From JBDTLH01 sp039934875 (GTDB taxonomy: Bacteria; Acidobacteriota; Terriglobia; Terriglobales; Acidobacteriaceae), in contig JBDTLH010000361.1 of NCBI GenBank assembly GCA_039934875.1, forward strand, positions 1 through 14,088: a DNA stretch of 14,088 nucleotides. Reading direction: 5' to 3'. Position numbers and translations under genes: made by a program. Positions 13,210 through 14,088 of this stretch are shown piece by piece. Every line of letters begins with the position of its first letter. Within the stretch, counting starts at the first letter, position 1. Under the pieces are notes generated by a model. That model made no database searches and was not told the origin of the DNA. It saw only the letters and a list, made by a program, of their open reading frames with translations.

Positions 13210-14088
13210 ATGCTGCGCGCGATTGTGAGTGCGGTGTGCGCGGCGGGCGCGGTGTGCGGCGCGGGATATTATGCGTTGTGCCTGGTGAGCATCCGAAGTT
13301 TTCTGCGGGAGCGGGCCGTTGCCGCGCCGATTGAGGAGTTGCCCGCCGTCTCTGTTCTCAAGCCATTGAAGGGAATGGATGCGGGAATGTATGAGAGCTT
13401 TCGCAGCCATTGCTTCCAGGACTACGGCGTTTACGAGATCATCTTCGGGGTCAGTGATCTGGAAGATGCGGCGGTTGCGTATGTGCGGCAGTTGCAGGCA
13501 GAATTCCCCCAGCGCGAGATCAGCCTCGTAGTCTGTCCAGATGCGGAGGCGATGAATCGCAAGGTGGGCAATCTGGCGCAGATGTTGCCGCATGCGAGAT
13601 ACAACTTCATGGTGGTGAATGACAGCGATATATGGGCGCCGCCCGAGTATCTGCGCGTCATCATGAGAGCGTTTCAAAATAGCAAGGTTGGCATGGTGAC
13701 TGCCCCATATTACGGGGCCCCAGGGAGGTCGCTGTGGTCGCGCATCGAAGCGATTGGGATATCAACGGATTTTATTGCGGGAGTGCTGGCGGCGCGGCGC
13801 ATCGAGGGCGGGATAAAGTTCGGATTGGGATCAACGCTGGCGATGTCACGCGAGGCGCTGGATGCGATCGGGGGGTTCGCGCCGCTGGCGGATTACCTTG
13901 GCGATGATTATGAACTGGGCGCGCGTATTGCCAATGCGGGATATGAGGTCGTGCTATCGCGCGTGGTGGTGCGGACGCATCTGCCGGATTATTCGTGGCG
14001 TGGATTCTGGCAGCACCAGTTGCGCTGGTCGCGCGGCATTCGGGATTCACGAAAGAAAGATTTTGTGGGTTTGGGAGCGACCTTCGGA
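13210..14088 (+). CDS. hpnI: HpnI/ceramide-glucosyltransferase-like glycosyltransferase, 3' end cut
   Basis: From an ATG 10 bp after the permease stop, the frame stays open to the window end (293 residues visible). An N-terminal membrane anchor (about residues 5-27) precedes 'PAVSVLKPLKGMD', the classic start of GT2/GT21 lipid glycosyltransferases. Further signatures are 'FGVSDLEDAAV' (D83 and D86), 'NRKVGNLAQMLPHA', 'NDSDI' (metal-binding D138/D140), 'GSTLAMSREALDAIGGF', 'LGDDYELGARI' (D232/D233, catalytic base region) and 'HQLRWSR' (269-275, equivalent to Q/R-x-x-R-W). HpnI transfers GlcNAc to bacteriohopanetetrol during hopanoid lipid synthesis; ceramide glucosyltransferases share this pattern, so the lipid acceptor is not certain. 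No hpnH, hpnJ, hpnK or squalene cyclase gene is visible here. No clear ribosome site, so coupling to the permease gene is likely. Confidence 0.85.
   Translation, partial: MLRAIVSAVCAAGAVCGAGYYALCLVSIRSFLRERAVAAPIEELPAVSVLKPLKGMDAGMYESFRSHCFQDYGVYEIIFGVSDLEDAAVAYVRQLQAEFPQREISLVVCPDAEAMNRKVGNLAQMLPHARYNFMVVNDSDIWAPPEYLRVIMRAFQNSKVGMVTAPYYGAPGRSLWSRIEAIGISTDFIAGVLAARRIEGGIKFGLGSTLAMSREALDAIGGFAPLADYLGDDYELGARIANAGYEVVLSRVVVRTHLPDYSWRGFWQHQLRWSRGIRDSRKKDFVGLGATFG

Noticed and set aside
1..14088. Mobile element or defence island
   Set aside because: No transposase, integrase, terminal inverted repeats, phage genes or recognised defence effectors were found; the toxin-antitoxin trace is broken and the HNH gene is of a common free-standing type.

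Overview
The window is high-GC bacterial DNA with ordinary housekeeping genes, TTG as well as ATG starts, and a style that fits an Acidobacteriota genome (Terriglobia-like). The hints are tandem MacB-type permeases, a secreted fragment resembling acidobacterial DUF5818 proteins, a YVTN-propeller fragment and an HpnI-like glycosyltransferase. The phylum is inferred from gene style and has not been proven. I see no rRNA, tRNA, CRISPR array, transposase, integrase or phage gene.

Layout. 1-797: the 3' end of an Asp-box beta-propeller protein. 798-1640: a decayed patch holding a Phd/YefM-like antitoxin, an N-terminal scrap of its PIN toxin, and a C-terminal scrap of a DUF5818-like protein. 1640-2011: a small coiled-coil protein with 18-residue repeats. 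2120-4646: two tRNA-maturation genes, cca (minus) and tsaD (plus), divergent with only 19 bp between their start codons. 4701-6605, minus strand: a small Cys-rich putative zinc-binding protein, then an HNH endonuclease-family gene lying 7 bp downstream of a ComF-type phosphoribosyltransferase. 6606-7040: no intact gene, but a frameshifted fragment of a YVTN beta-propeller protein. 7041-7538 (minus): a secreted NTF2/SnoaL-like protein. 7539-8233: about 700 bp without a convincing gene, holding a cluster of GATC-rich inverted repeats and a G-quadruplex-type motif that runs into the next gene's stop codon. 8234-9514 (minus): an MFS/POT-like transporter whose start is best placed at a TTG with a good Shine-Dalgarno sequence. 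9684-10481 (plus): a secreted protein with two similar alpha/beta-barrel-like halves, a near-consensus sigma70 promoter and a clean rho-independent terminator. 10677-13199: two tandem MacB/FtsX-type ABC permeases with no ATPase beside them. 13210 to the window end: an HpnI/ceramide-glucosyltransferase-like GT2/GT21 enzyme, cut by the window edge.

The likely functional groups are tRNA maturation (cca, tsaD), a comF-HNH pair that may be co-transcribed, and an envelope block (two permeases and a lipid glycosyltransferase). I did not find a clearly new multi-gene system. The least explained signals are the GATC hairpin-repeat cluster at 7963-8203, the chimeric remnant at 1169-1481, and the ATPase-less permease pair joined to a hopanoid-type glycosyltransferase.
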